From Siphonodentalium dalli (Eukaryota > Mollusca > Scaphopoda > Gadilida > Siphonodentaliidae), in assembly GCA_032622095.1 (NCBI GenBank), contig CP136069.1, positions 200,171,239 to 200,235,238 of the forward strand: a DNA stretch of 64,000 nt, given 5' to 3'. The notes under the pieces were generated by a model. That model was not told where the DNA came from, did no database searches, and was given only the letters and a program-made list of their open reading frames with translations. The stretch's first letter is position 1. Each line of letters begins with the position of its first letter. The position numbers and the translations under genes were made by a program. Positions 35,395 through 48,299 of this stretch are shown piece after piece.

Positions 35395-35945
35395 ACCCAT
35401 TGAATGACCATTAAATTCCCATTAATCAGAAGTAATTAAAACACCATTAAAACCTAATTAAAAAGCCATTAAAAAAACCTCTTATTCGTTGTCCTTTAAG
35501 TGCCATTAAATTGCCATTAATACGGACCATTAATGGGCATTAAATCCAAAAATATTTAATGGCATGTACACAATATGTGTTAATGGGCATTAAGTATCGA
35601 GTAAATGCCATTAAAACAAATTAATGGGTGGTGATATCTGTTAATGGGCATTAATTTCCCATTAAAAACAACTTAAAGGACAACGAATAATGGCCATTAA
35701 ATTCATGGCCATTAAATACTTTGTAATTGTCATGGCCATTAATTTTTGCAGAAGCATTTTCATTGCTATTAATGGGCATTAATTTCCCATTGAAAGCACT
35801 TTTTACTTTCATGGCCATTAATTTTATGGCCATTAATGACATTCCACATTTTAATGGGTTGAACTTATTTTTACTTTAATGACCATTAATGAGATTTCGA
35901 ATGGTTTGAAATAATGGCCATGAAATATACCATAGCAACCATTAA
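35395..35945. repeat. Left subterminal array of TTAATGG/CCATTAA motifs
   Basis: Roughly 30 copies of CCATTAA or its complement in about 550 bp, often as the palindromes TTAATGGCCATTAA or TTAATGGGCATTAA, in both orientations and with irregular spacing. Matches the array at the right end of the candidate transposon. The motif resembles a homeodomain core site. Confidence 0.9.
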
Positions 35946-36684
35946 CCAGGGCTGGCATTTTGCAGGCGGGCTGCCCGCCTACAGCCCACGCAAAATTATT
36001 TTAGGCGGGTGATTGATAGCCCGCCTAACTTCTCCTAAGTTTGACTGGCAAAGTCGCGAAGTTTTTCAGAACAAAACTTCAAAGGCCGACACCGCCGACG
36101 AAACACCAAAGAGACTGTCGGTTTATTCGAAGTTCCATCGCCGAAACAAAGACTAATTCGCGTTTATTGTCGACGGAGGACCACGTGCTATCCCGCAGAC
36201 CCGCACATCACTGTTATGTGTTGAAGTTGAACGCCATTCTGTTCCGGAGTTGTAATTTTTAACACCATATTTGAAATTTTGCGATACCTCAATGGAATCG
36301 AAAGTTGTTTACTCTCGTAAAGTGTAAACAAATAAAAAAATTATGTGTAAATGAAATCAATAAATTTTATAACTAGAAAGTCAATGTTTTCCGTAGGAAT
36401 ACTTTGTCAATTTTTATAACACATAGTTGATTCAGTGTCGTACGTGTCATATTAAACAATTTCTGAAGAATTTGTTATTGAATTTAGAAAATGCAAAATG
36501 AGTTGAAATTTGTGGAATTTCCGCGGACAATATTGATACAAATGTATAACAATATGACGGAAAATCGGGACCAATCTTCCGAATATATTATTTTCATTCA
36601 ACAAGTCTGGTATGCTGTTTAATGCAATTTTTATATTTTTTGGTTGAGGAGGCTTAATAGCGTGATCACCTGATCACAAGATAC

Positions 36685-38230
36685 TAGGCCTGTATCCAAC
36701 TTGTCATTTATATCGAAAGTTTTAGAGAAAGTAGTTAGTCGACAGCTATTAGACCATGTCAATCGTTATTCTCTTTTCGACAAGTTTCAGTCCGCATACC
36801 GGAAACATCACTCGTGTGAGACTGCGCTGACGAAAGTGAAAAATGATATTGACCTGTCCTTGGATCGTGGCAACTGTGTGCTTCTTCTGATGCTTGACTT
36901 AAGTGCGGCATTTGACACTTGCGATCATACCATTTTATTAGGACGGCTTCGTAGTGATATTCGAGTGAGCAACATCGCACTCGAATGGTTTAAATCATAC
37001 CTTACTAACAGGAAACAACAGGTACTTATTGGCGAGACTCTCTCAGAGCAAGTATGCCTGGATGTTGGTGTCCCTCAGGGATCCATATTAGGGCCTCTGC
37101 TGTTTTTGATTTATACTCTGCCTTGGGACTTATTCTAGAAAAATATGCAGTCAAATATCATCTCTACGCCGACGACACTCAGGTGTATTTATAATTTTCT
37201 AGAAAGGATTTAAATTCGTATCATCAAGCTAAAAAACATCTCGAGGACTGCTATGTCGATATCAAAAACTGGATGTTGGAAAACAAACTCAAACTTAACG
37301 ACGACAAGTCAGAATTTCTCGTTATTGGGTCAAAATATTCACTGAGTGCCCTTTCGCAATTTGTCAACAACAACGACGAGTGCCGTTTCGATATACACCT
37401 GGGCCAAAGTGTGATAACATCATGCATAGATCTACGCAATCTTGGAGCCCATTTTGACTCAACGATGTCCATGGACAAAATGGTTTCGAACTTGATCCGA
37501 GTTTGTTATTACCACCTTCGCTGCCTCCGACGCATTCGAGGATACTTAAGTGATGATGTCATGAAGCATGCAGTTATCTCACTTGTATTGTCTCGGATCG
37601 ATAATTTAAACACTGTTTTGACGAACATCACGCAAGAGAATATTCGGCGTATTGATCTTGTGATAAATAGCTGCGCCCGATTGATAAAAAATGTCGCCAA
37701 ATTCGACCATATCACACAGACGCTAATACAGGAGCACATTATGACATTCGAATTCAGACTTAAGTTCAAATGTGCGGTGACTATATACAAATCATTGAGA
37801 AAGACAACGCCTGAGTACATATCTGATATGTTTGTCCTAAAATCCGGCAGAGTTACGCGTTCAACGACAAGCGGTTTAGACATTAGGACAATAGCGAAAC
37901 CCAACGTGAATTACGGTAAAAAATGTTTTCAGGAATTGGCTACGCAGGTATGGAACGGTCTGCCACAAACTGTTCGACGATGTTCTACATTGAAGGATTT
38001 CAAAACCGATCTCAAAACTTTACTTTTTAGACAATGTTTCCCGCAAGTTAATCGTTAAGTTTAAATCTAGTTCTTAGTCATCATCTTAACTTCCTTTACC
38101 TTATTACTATGCTTTTTAAATTTTACATTTCAATGTTATTTTTGTCGCGCTTTGTTGTAAAGCGCATTGAAACTTTATTGTATAATGCGTTTTTAAATGT
38201 ATATAATAATAATAATAATAATAATAATAG
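36685..38230 (+). pseudogene. 5'-truncated CR1/L2-type non-LTR retrotransposon
   Basis: Begins inside the reverse transcriptase at RPVSNLSFISKVLEKVV and continues with FQSAYRKHHSCETAL, LLLMLDLSAAFDTCDH (motif A), VGVPQGSILGPLLFLIYT and, after a one-base frame change near 37120, YHLYADDTQVYL with intact catalytic YADD. A stop follows VYL near 37190. The downstream frame to 38058 is the usual C-terminal extension, with WNGLPQTVRRCSTLKDFK. The 3' end has the CR1/L2-like GTAAAGCGCATTGAAAC and an (ATA)n tail at about 38205-38229. Inserted within the CACTA-like element and inactive. Confidence 0.9.
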
Positions 38231-38519
38231 GATATCCGCTACCTAATATACTAGTAGTTTAGCCTTCCACTCGAATGATATCAGTGTGTCATATTCAAAG
38301 CACACAATATATTATTCCTATTGTCTCGGCATTGCCTGTTTCAGTTATGAATGAGCTTTATTCTTATCAATGGGGAGGTGGGATATGTACTATTGTACAC
38401 TCCCACTCATAGTTATAAAAGTATACATATGAATAGTCTGGAGGGGTGTTCATGAAACCAACAGGAAACGACATGAATACAGAGTCTATAAAACAATCGC
38501 ATCAAACTAGACAAATAGC

Positions 38520-38700
38520 CATTTCACACCAGCGTTGCTGAAGACAAATCTGAAACTATGGGTTCCAATAATGCTCCAGACCAAGTTTGAAAGAAATCCA
38601 CCCAGTGGTTCTTGTGAAGATGTTTTAATGTTGCACCAAATTAAGCCTCTAAATTGCCCATAATTAACATATTGACCTAAGGCCATTAAAAATTAAAGTC
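38520..38700. repeat. Dispersed repeat, inverted relative to 42480-42950
   Basis: Contains AGACCAAGTTTGAAAGAA and GAAACTATGGGTT, the complements of blocks at about 42670-42760. Family not recognised. Confidence 0.55.
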
Positions 38701-40920
38701 CGGGCTCACAGGCAATTATGTCTAAAGTTTTGTTGAGGGAGGGAGGCTTTTTATATTTATTACTTATTTTAAATTCTTCAAAACATACCTCAAAATCGAA
38801 TAATCATTTTTCATGATTCCAGCAGGGGGGGGGGGGGGGGGGGGGCAGAAAAAAAGCTGCAGACACAGGGTGGATAAAACTGTTTTCTTCGGTTTGGGTA
38901 CCCCCCCCCCCCAAACAGCAAAAACTGCAGTTTTTTTCCACTGACCATTTGCCCCCCCTTCCCTCCCAGAAAAATCAAATGTACCCCAACCGGACAACAA
39001 CTCGGTTTGACCGGAAACCGAACAAAACACCGGAGCATACAATTCACGAGAAGGTGCTTGGTAACTTAGTTTATATTATTATGACTAAAATGGTCATTGT
39101 CTACCAGTAGAAAGCAGATTTGTACCTCGTGATGTCATGACATGTACAAACATGTATATTGGTGATCGCAACGCTATGTATGCACTTTAAAAAATGACAA
39201 CTAGTCATTACCTCGACTTTGAAAAAGATGCAAATGAGATGAGTGAGATACCAGCATATAACTGTTTTCTGATACCATTGGAGGAGAAATTGTTTAATAC
39301 ATGGGATAGTTCTCCAGTAAAAATTTGCCAGATAAGCGATCGCAGGGTAGAATTCTGCATTCGACTGGTAGACACTGACATAGTCGGCATTATTAAGAGG
39401 GTTAATGGGGTCAATATCACATGTAAACCAAGACAGTGGTTATCCAAAATTGTTTTATGTGGATTGTACTACTACTCTGTTACGCCTATGTACCCCCACC
39501 CCGGTACGTTGTGTCCCGCAGTTTTTTCCGCCCCCCCCCCTGATTCCAGGTAATACAACTTGTCTCTGTGTAATCACATGTATAGCTCAATACTTGGGAA
39601 TATTCTGACACCTCTGTTGTTCCAATTCCCAAAGCATGATGGCTCTAAATGGCCATTGAGGAAAGGTGTAGCATGAGTTTTTTCTGGTTCTATTCATAAT
39701 AGGGTGAGGGATATGGTTTATAAAGTCAGAACCGCTCAATGTCTCCCACCAAATATCAGAACTGTACAATGTAACCACACATGTAGAGAAACACACACCA
39801 CTCAAATTACAAAAACTTCTGACAATTGTATTAGGAATTCTGAGAAAGCGGTCAGATTCAAATGTAGCAGTGCCATAATGTAGCAGTTCTGTAGCAGACA
39901 TGTATGGCAATATATAATATTCGTGCTTAGTGTTTTACTCCATACATTGGTAAATACAACCACACGACCGCTCCGTGCGATACACGTGTTCATTGTACCT
40001 ACATGACATGTATATATATCATAAAAATCCTAACACCAGTCAAAAGCTGCAAATAAATTGCCTGATTTGGAACGAACGCGCAGATATGCGATTTTCGGAG
40101 AGTAGGGACATGACATTAAATTAGTCATATGTGATCGTAAATAAAACACAAAATTGAATAGTATAAAATCTACTTTATGCGACTCATCGTCTATATACTT
40201 TTCGGCGCGGTGATTGTAATCTTCGCGTGTTGCATTGTTCCTTAACGCAACGCATTTAACGTAAACACGTTGCGTTGACGTTATGACCGCGTTGTTAACG
40301 CATGGGGACCGCGTTAAACAGGACACTTATTTTGAGAAGATCTGTGCATCTGTATCTGTAGGTATCTCAGCGCAGGAGCCTTGCGACTGTAGGTGCATGT
40401 GGTGTCAAAGTGACAGTTCTGATAAATTGGTTGAATTCATTGGGAGGAACTTCAAGAAGAAAAAAGTATTTGTGAATAACTTCATTTTTATTTTTCTATT
40501 AGATCACCTATTTTGGCACCAGGAAACACTTTTGCCCATTGAAACTACTCGAGTTTCCGATATAGAATTTCGGTTTAATGTCTTTCAAATCGTTTGGAAT
40601 TTTCGGGATTTCGCCAAAATCATCAGATTTATTGCATTTTATTGTCTCATAAAGTTCACCAACAGATGTTCCTTCGGTTAATCCTCCATATACACTCCAC
40701 TGCAGGATAACTGTGATCCCTGTCGTAATGCACACAGAAAACAAACTCATTTTCCCATTTTAATCAGTCCAAAATTGATGACAAATAGACAAACGATAAC
40801 ATTGGAGCACGTGCTTTTGACACCGGAAGTAAATATAACCGGTGCTTTTAAAAATGTGACCGGTGCTCTTAAAATGTGACTGGTGATCCAAAAATAAGTC
40901 CCTATCACTAGCGTATGGAG
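38701..40920. other. Interior of the CACTA-like element with unassigned open frames
   Basis: Holds long G and C runs (38825-38846, 38900-38914, 39530-39540). Two frames deserve note. One is 39194-39553 on the plus strand (119 codons, no known domain). The other is 40508-40750 on the minus strand, whose start MSLFSVCITTGITVILQW looks like a signal peptide and which could be a first exon. Neither has enough support to call a gene. Confidence 0.3.
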
Positions 40921-41480
40921 GGGACTTTGTTTTTTATGTTTACCCATACCATGTATGGTAAACATAGTGTCGTTGTCCGGATTGACCACTCGTCGTTCGT
41001 CCGTCTTAGCGTCTGTCCGTCCGTCCGTCTGTCCGTCTGTAGACACTTTACGTGTAATGCGATAACTCAAACATTTTCTACCTTATCAAAACCAAATTTT
41101 GTATATGGGGGTTTCAGCCCAAAATACAGATCGAGTTCGAATATGGGTTTTTTTTACAGAGTTATGGAACTTTTTCGACTTAGAATTCACGCATTCTGCC
41201 ATAACTCAAACATTTTTTATCTGATTGTAACCAAATATGGTATATGAGGTTCTCAGACCAACATACTGATATGGGTTTGATCGGATGTTTTTTAATGGAG
41301 TTATGGTCCTTTGACATATAGTTCACGCATACTTCGATAAAGCAACCATTTTTCATCTGATAGGAGCCAAATTTGGTATATGAGTTTCTCAACTCAAAAT
41401 ACAGAACGAGTTTGAATATGGGTTAGATCCAATTTGTTATACCAGAGATATGGCCCTTTTTCAACTAAGAATTATCCAAT
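40921..41480. repeat. Microsatellite plus about 127-bp tandem units, possibly Helitron-derived
   Basis: A palindrome TTTACCCATACCATGTATGG precedes a (CCGT)n-type microsatellite (about 41000-41040). About 3.5 units of about 127 bp follow, each with ATAACTCAAACATTTT-like and CCAAATTTGGTATATG-like blocks. The order microsatellite then tandem core resembles the elements at 1-5834, but no TC start or hairpin-CTRR end was found. Confidence 0.5.
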
Positions 41481-42479
41481 TATAACCCAAGTAACTTACA
41501 ATTAATGAATACCTCAGCCTCACAGCTTCTCTGTGAGAGAGATAAAAAGACATGGTTTATTGAGAGTTATTTATAGCCCTCATATGTTCCCTCTGTATAA
41601 GAGACACATATTAGTGAATTATTGGATAAATTGATTTAGCTATCTTATTAACCACAACTTAATGTGAATTTATTTAACTAGACCAATGGAGCTCTCTAAG
41701 TCATTGGATGATGGGACTACATTGGATCAAACAGGGCAGAGATAGGTGATTTAACCCCTTTTACCCATTCCATGTCTTTTAACCTTTTCCATTAAATAAA
41801 TAATTATATTATTTTGATATCTCACATGGCAATTTGCAACAACTTGAATAGAACTGCTTATACTATGATAGTGGTGACAGGCTCTAGAGTTTAGACGTTA
41901 TATTAACCCTTCTATATTGACTCATACATTCCAATAATTTGTGTTATTACTGGTTATTATGTACATTTGCCAAATACTACTTCATATCATAACAGTATAC
42001 TCTATAATTCAACATTAAAAGATTATGATTCTGATTATAACAATTTACTATCGCCAAGGGATGGGTTAAACGTCGGCCTCTCGTTCTTTTTTAAATTGCG
42101 ATAAATAGTTTTGACGCGGCGGACTTTTAGTGATGCGGGCGGGGCCCATGAACACAGACTTTAATTTGTAATAGCCTCTTAAAGGTATATAGCTTTATTG
42201 AACACATATTCCCAATAAAGGATAGAAAACCACATAATGCCTTAATTTCAAAGTTGTATGGCAGACATGTGTCCATATAGATCAAGCAACGTAAATTGTT
42301 GCTGTTTTGACGTCAGTGTGTAATAAACACAGAAGCACACACTTGTGGGAAGGCTTTGGTGTAGTATGGCGCTCAATTTGACGACGACACGACCTCCAGT
42401 GCTTCATGACATCATAGACTCGTGCCATAACCATCAAAGCCTTCACACATGTACAAGTGTAATGTACATGGGGTTCTGT
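41481..42479. other. Interior of the CACTA-like element without recognised features
   Basis: AT-rich sequence with a small hairpin CTCACAG..CTGTGAG near 41520. No gene supported. Confidence 0.35.
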
Positions 42480-42950
42480 GAATGTACGATTTTTGGGTTC
42501 GACTTGCAAAAATCTGTTTTCTCAACATATTCATAGTGGTTTGACCGATTTTGTTCAAATTTAGTGTGCACGTGCCTTGGGTGACTGGTATTCGGATTTG
42601 TTAAAATTAGGTCAGTATGTCGATAAGAGGCCACATAAAGGGGTGTATTTCGGTACAACTATAAAAAAAAAAAAATTCTCACAAACCACTGGGTGAAATT
42701 CTTTCAAACTTGGTCTGTAGCTTGATTATTGCAACCCATAGTTTCAGATTTGTCCAAGGTGTCATGCTTGACTGATCTTAAAGGGCCACAGGGCTCTCTG
42801 AAAATAGGGTTTTTGGGTTCGACTTGGAAAAATCTGTTTTCTCAAGAAATACATGGTGGAATTCTTCCAAATTTGGTTTGGAACATTAATGGGACAACTA
42901 GTATCAGATTTGTTTACCATTATTTTGTTCTGGGCTTTTCAGCTCATTTC
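42480..42950. repeat. Tandem pair of a roughly 300-bp dispersed repeat
   Basis: The block GGGTTTTTGGGTTCGACTTG with AAAAATCTGTTTTCTCAA occurs at about 42490 and again at about 42808, each followed by ..GGTTTG or GGTTTGACC and ATTTGTTCAAATTT-like sequence. Related to 38520-38700 in inverse orientation. Confidence 0.6.
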
Positions 42951-44214
42951 TCAACAAATTTTTTTTTTTTTTAATTAATTTGGTTTTATATCTTGGCTTT
43001 TCAGATCATTTCTCGAAAAAAAAAAATTCTGACCCCTTGATAAAAAATTTAGTTTTTCTTCAACGCCACAGCAGTCAAGTAGGCTCAAATTTGATCTGCA
43101 ATATCTATGGGGGAGTAGAACTTCTGTTGAAACCACATCAACATTAATTAGACCCAAGGCCGTAACACTTAAACCCATTTGCTGACGCATCTTTTGAAAA
43201 TATTGTGTGTCACTGTGGAACTGATATTTGTTGAAAATGAGTGGTTTGGTAACTTAATGTGCGCCAGAACCTCTGGTGACAAGCCTGTGACTAATATCGT
43301 TATGAAAGTGCTTGCTCGATAAATTCAGCCCCCAATCAAGTGACAATATATCACATTTTATCGTATAGTCTATATATTATATATCGTAAAGTTACTAAGG
43401 CTCGAATTAGTTTCTCCTCTCGAAAACAAGCATATAGCACTGACGCATGTCAGGTGATCGAGCGTCCCAGTCGCCCTGGCGGCTTCAGTTTGAAAATACT
43501 ATTGGTGACATCACATAATATAGCTATAGTGTATATCATATATATCAAATTATCTAATTAATAAAACACACTGATCATCAGACACGATTCCATTTCTATC
43601 CATGAAAACCGTTTTGCATTTGGGTTGTATTGGTATTTTATATATAAAAGCAGTTTAACAAGCTTAAGTTGCACAGGCACAACTTGTACATTCCAATTTA
43701 TTTCATTAGAATCTAAAAGAAACCACATTTGGAAAGTGATGAACATCAATTTTCCTATTCCAATAAGATGGGGTGTTAATTAATAATATTTACACTTCTA
43801 CCTCCACTTCTGGTACCGAGATTGAATCAAGTCTTCTGTTTGGTCAGGAACTGATCAGCTGATGGAGCAACCGTAATGCGTAAAGTGTGAAAGAAGTGAC
43901 ACCTGCTTCACATGTGTAACGTAGGAATTACGTTAATAACACGCCTGTCGCTTTCAACATTCTATTTTTCACTAGAAAACGGTGCAAATCAGCTGTGCAA
44001 ATCATTCATTTTATTCAATATTCGAAACCAATTTCCATTGAATGTTCTTTTTGGTGTGTAAATATAAATAATGCTTCCTGTATTTCCATGCGTTATGAAA
44101 TCAGGTTGGTCTGACAAAGTTATGCGAGGAGCGCTTCAGCGCTACACACTGCAAACTGCTTTCATACATCGATCATATCTAGAAATACAGGAAGCAAACT
44201 TTCAGTTCTTAATG
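42951..44214. other. Interior of the CACTA-like element without recognised genes
   Basis: Contains an inverted pair GCTTCCTGTATTTC (44072) / GAAATACAGGAAGC (44181-44194) about 100 bp apart at the inner edge of the right subterminal array. No domain recognised. Confidence 0.35.
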
Positions 44215-44820
44215 AGTTTGATGGGCATTCATTTTTCCAATTATATGTTAATGGCCATTAACCATCATTTAGGGCCCTTAATTTGTTTATTACTAAGTTA
44301 ATGGGCATTAAACACCAGCACTATTGAGTTAATAGCCATTAATTTTTCAAAATGATTAGATAATGGCCATTAAACACCCAAATGCATATAAGTAATGGGC
44401 ATTAACATATAATTAATGAGCAACAAGTTTTCAAATCATACTTTAATGGCCATTAACCATCATGGGTACAACAGTTATGGGCAGTGGTGGGTATAAATTT
44501 CTCAAAATACTTAATGGCCATTAAACACTCAAATACATATAATAGATGGATAATAGCCATTCAAATATTAGAGACTATGGCCATTAAATTGTAGTCTTTA
44601 CAAATTTTAAGGGCATCTAATGGGCATTAACAATACATGGTTGATGATTAATGGGAAATAGGGCAGTATTGGCCATTAAAATAACAAAATGTAATGGTTT
44701 TTAATGGGTTCTGGGAAACCCATTATTTTTTTTGTTACGAGAATTAATGACATAAAGTAATGGATTTATGATATTTAATGGGATTTTAATGGGATTTTAA
44801 TGAGATTTTAATGGGTTGTG
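44215..44820. repeat. Right subterminal array of TTAATGG/CCATTAA motifs
   Basis: About 25 copies of TTAATGG or CCATTAA with frequent palindromes (TTAATGGCCATTAA), finishing with a run of TTTTAATGGGA units before the CACTA-like terminus. Mirrors the array at 35395-35945. Confidence 0.9.
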
Positions 44821-44835
44821 TGTGCAGTAGTGATA

Positions 44836-45803
44836 GTTCAATCAGAATATTTATGTTTTGTATCCATGATAAGACATCTTACTTTAAGTTTCTTGTTGAT
44901 CTGCAATGAAAAATTAACGAGATGTGTCCTTTTGATACAATTGCAACACGTATTAGCTTAACAAATTCAACGACATATCTCATGCAAAAAGCTGTTCATT
45001 GTTTCGCGATTAATCGAATGATGATAGATCTGTATTGGATCAAGCTAAATATTCTCAAAATGTGTTTTTGCCTCTCTTAGAACATTATTTACACCTTATT
45101 AAAGTAAATAGTTTGTGTGCCTCTCCTGATAAATAACAAACATCAATGTACGTCGTTTTGACTGGAAACTGACGATATACGTCAGAAACGGAATACCAAT
45201 TTTGCAAAAAGTTAGAAAAAAACAAAAACAAAAAACTCTGAGAGCGGAGTTGATGGTGGTTTCGAACAACATTTCAAGGTTGAATTTCGCGCTGTTTTTT
45301 TTTACGTTGATCCTCCCGCCTCAATTGCCATAAATTTCGTATTTATGAATATATTTGCGAGAGTGTATCGACACGTGATCAAATGGTGTGGGATTCCTCT
45401 GGTTGCAGAATTAATGTAGGCGATTCGTTGTCGGATATCAAGTCAGGTGAATTGAGATTATATTAATATTAAGGGCCAGGCGCGCGTTTTGCGTTTTGTG
45501 TTTTGGCTAATAAAATAATTTCCAGTACTTGTCAAAACTTCTTCTTTTGAAACTCGACATCTGGCAATACACACCTACTAGAATGACTCCTGGGCCATGA
45601 GAACGTGCATATTGCGGTGTTAGTTTGTCAAATCTAACACGGAATGTTTGAAATCACCTGAATGATAACTATGGTCACCAATCATGTAATTTAGTAAGAC
45701 ACACTTTGCGCTTACGCCAATGTATCAAACTGGTACATGTGCACACGGATGAATACATTATGCCCAATGAATGACTGTACCCACCTGGTTAGGTGGTCCT
45801 GCT
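44836..45803. other. Intergenic stretch without recognised features
   Basis: No gene, RNA or mobile-element end identified. Confidence 0.4.
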
Positions 45804-45951
45804 TAATTGCAATGATGCTGATAGGGAAATGAGATGCTGTTAATTGCAATGATGCTGATAGGGAAATAAGATGCTGTTAATTGCAATGATGCTGATAGGG
45901 AAATAAGATGCTGTTAATTGCAATGATGCTGATAGGGAAATAATATGCTGT
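45804..45951. repeat. 37-bp tandem repeat, four copies
   Basis: Four near-identical direct units starting TAATTGCAATGATGCTGATA and ending AAGATGCTGT. Confidence 0.92.
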
Positions 45952-46544
45952 TAAGACAAAGCACCGTTAATGTTCTTAATGTTGTAATGAATGCGGTGTG
46001 AATCTCATTAAACTATCATATTACGACAGTTATTCGAACTAATTAGGCTGGTATTTTGATGCCGAATGTGGTCGGTTATGAATAACTAATATTGTAGCAA
46101 TGATTTATACAAGTTCAATCTATATGTGGTGTAAAATTTACAACTATAAAATTTGCCAGGAATGCATGGAATGTCCCAACTGTTGACTTCTTTAACCAAC
46201 GTTGGGGTGAGACATATCAAACCCCCTATCATCACGTCTTTGATTGATTGTGGATCTTATAACTGTGCATACGTGCACCTAGGGTATTGACTAGAATATG
46301 TCTCACAACAATCGAGTACATTCACTCTGATTGTAGGTGTTTTTGTTGGACATGCTAACTGTTGTAGATGTTTGGCTAGCCGAAGTCTACAGTAGATAAA
46401 GAGTGAGCGATAAGCAAACACACCGAACACCACGAGGACCAACTATAAGCCCATTGTTGATCGCCAGGGTTCACGATGAATTTGGAACGGATTAATATGA
46501 ATAGATATCAATCCAATCCTCGGATTTACAAAACACCGTCCGGG
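45952..46544. other. Intergenic stretch without recognised features
   Basis: No supportable gene or repeat between the 37-bp array and the GC-rich minisatellite. Confidence 0.4.
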
Positions 46545-47480
46545 CCAGCCAGGACCGGTCCGGACCGCCCCTGTACTCGGTGTCACTAAACACCACCGGA
46601 TCACATCGAACCGCCCCTATCATCGGCGTGACTAAACCCCACCGGATCACCCCTGACCGCCCCTATCCTCGGCGTGACTAAACACCGCCGGATCGTCCCG
46701 AACAGCCCCTATCATCGGCGTCACTAAACACCGCCGGATCACCCCAGACCGCCCCTATCATCGGCGTCACTAAACACCACCGGATCACCCGGACCGCCCT
46801 ATCATCGGCGTCAATAAACACCGCCGGATTACCCAAACCGCTTCTATCCTCGGCGTGACTAAACACCACCTGATCACCCCGGACCACCCCTATCCTCGGC
46901 GGCACTAAACACCGCCGGATCGCCCCGGATAGCCCCTATCCTCGGCGTCACTAAACACCGCCGGATCACCCGGACCGCTATCCTCGGCCTCAGTAAACAC
47001 CACCGGATCACCCCGGACCGCACCTATCCTCGGCGTCACTAAAACACCACCGGATCACCCCGGACCGCACCTATCATCGGCGTCACTAAACACCACCGGA
47101 TCACCCAAGACCGCCCTATCCTCGGCGTCACTAAACACCGCCGGATTACCCCGGACCGCCCCTATCCTCGGCCTCACTAAACACCATCGGATCACCCCGG
47201 ACCGCCCCCATCATCGGCGTGACTAAACACCGCCGGATCGTCCCCGACCGCCTCTATCCTCAGCGTGACTAAACACCGCCGGATCACCCCGGACCGCCCC
47301 TATCCTCGGCGTCACTAACACCAGCGGATCATCCCGGACCGCCCCTAATATCGGTGTAACTAAACACCCCCGGATCGTCCAGGACCGCCTCTATCCTCAG
47401 CGTGAGTAAACACCGCCGGATCACCCAGACCGCCCCTATCATCGACGTGACTAAACACCACCGGGTCACCCCGGAGCGCC
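46545..47480. repeat. GC-rich 46-47 bp minisatellite, about 20 copies
   Basis: Direct array of a unit combining CGGACCGCCCCTATCCTCGG, CGTCACTAAACACC and GCCGGATCACCCC. Units vary at many positions. It is strikingly GC-rich against the AT-rich background. Minus-strand open frames over it are artefacts of the period. Confidence 0.93.
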
Positions 47481-47955
47481 CCTGTGGTGCCAAGGTATGA
47501 TTTTAGTGGCAGAACAGTTCGTGGTCTCATGAAAACATACCCGCGCACGGGCGGGGCCGCAGGCGGACAGAAGTGCAGCAATTATACATATCTTGCCATC
47601 ATTGCAATAGTTTGAGAAATAACATGACTCGTAGACCGGACTCCGTGTCGCCTTCGTATATACCGATGATAACTCAACACATACATATATATAGCGGAAC
47701 TATCGTCGAGTACTTTCACCATAGAAACAAGGGCGAATAACCTATCAAAGTCTAACAATTAACCATCGAAATGCCGCCATAGCCGAATTCCTTTACGCGA
47801 ATGAAGCTGACAGCTCGTACCGCACCTGTGTTGTCTAGTGTGGTTTTAGTGACCAGAACAGTACTGGGTCACACGAAAATCACCCACACACGGATAGGCG
47901 CGCGGCCACACTGAAGTGCCGACATTGACCCCTAACTTGCCAGAGTGGGGGAATT
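47481..47955. repeat. Dispersed repeat adjoining the minisatellite; also at 63655-64000
   Basis: 47600-47955 matches 63655-64000 (shared CGGAACTATCGTCGAGTAC, GAAGCTGACAGC, GAAGTGCCG). Its last third also matches 47481-47590 (TTTTAGTGGC, GGTCTCATGAAAA). The unit therefore occurs at least three times and ends in the sequence from which the minisatellite motif GGACCGCC..CTGT appears to derive. Confidence 0.75.
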
Positions 47956-48299
47956 TCGATGGTTAATTATCATATGTCCTGATATGATATGGTGACATAT
48001 ATTTTATTGTGACCCATTGAATTCAGAAAGTATACATATGGGGTATATTATGGAAAATTTCACCTCAACCAGAATTGGAGCCTTCTGGTTGGCCTAGAGT
48101 CCTATATAGGATAACGTGGTGCTAAATTTAGCACATTACTATACATGCATACACATGTAGTGTCTTCATCAATGTAGCTTAATACTGTATCAAGCTCGCA
48201 TGAAAACGTAATGAACAGAGGTACCTATCTCGAGAAAATATATACAGAAATGCATCCACCAATTTACTGAGGCGTGTCCACAAATGAAATTACATTTTA
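47956..48299. other. Short intergenic stretch without recognised features
   Basis: Nothing supportable. Confidence 0.4.

Larger units (their letters stand above)
35380..44832. mobile_element. Candidate 9.45-kb EnSpm/CACTA-like transposon
   Basis: The left end CACTACTGCACA..AACCCATT at 35380 and the reverse-complementary right end AATGGGTT..TGTGCAGTAGTG finishing at 44832 are inverted terminal repeats of about 22 bp. Both start CACTA and both are followed outside by ATA (35377-35379, 44833-44835). A 3-bp target duplication, CACTA termini and several hundred bases of short subterminal repeats at both ends are the three structural marks of the EnSpm/CACTA superfamily. The interior holds a truncated LINE, other repeats and unassigned open frames. 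No transposase was recognised, so the element is non-autonomous, decayed, or encodes a diverged enzyme. Confidence 0.65.

Noticed and set aside
40973-41510. Third complete Helitron-like element
   Set aside because: A microsatellite and tandem core are present, but no A|TC start and no hairpin followed by CTRR could be found, so only a repeat is reported.
46678-47581. Minus-strand proteins rich in DDRGGLGDPAVF repeats
   Set aside because: Produced by the 46-bp GC-rich minisatellite; no start context or domain.
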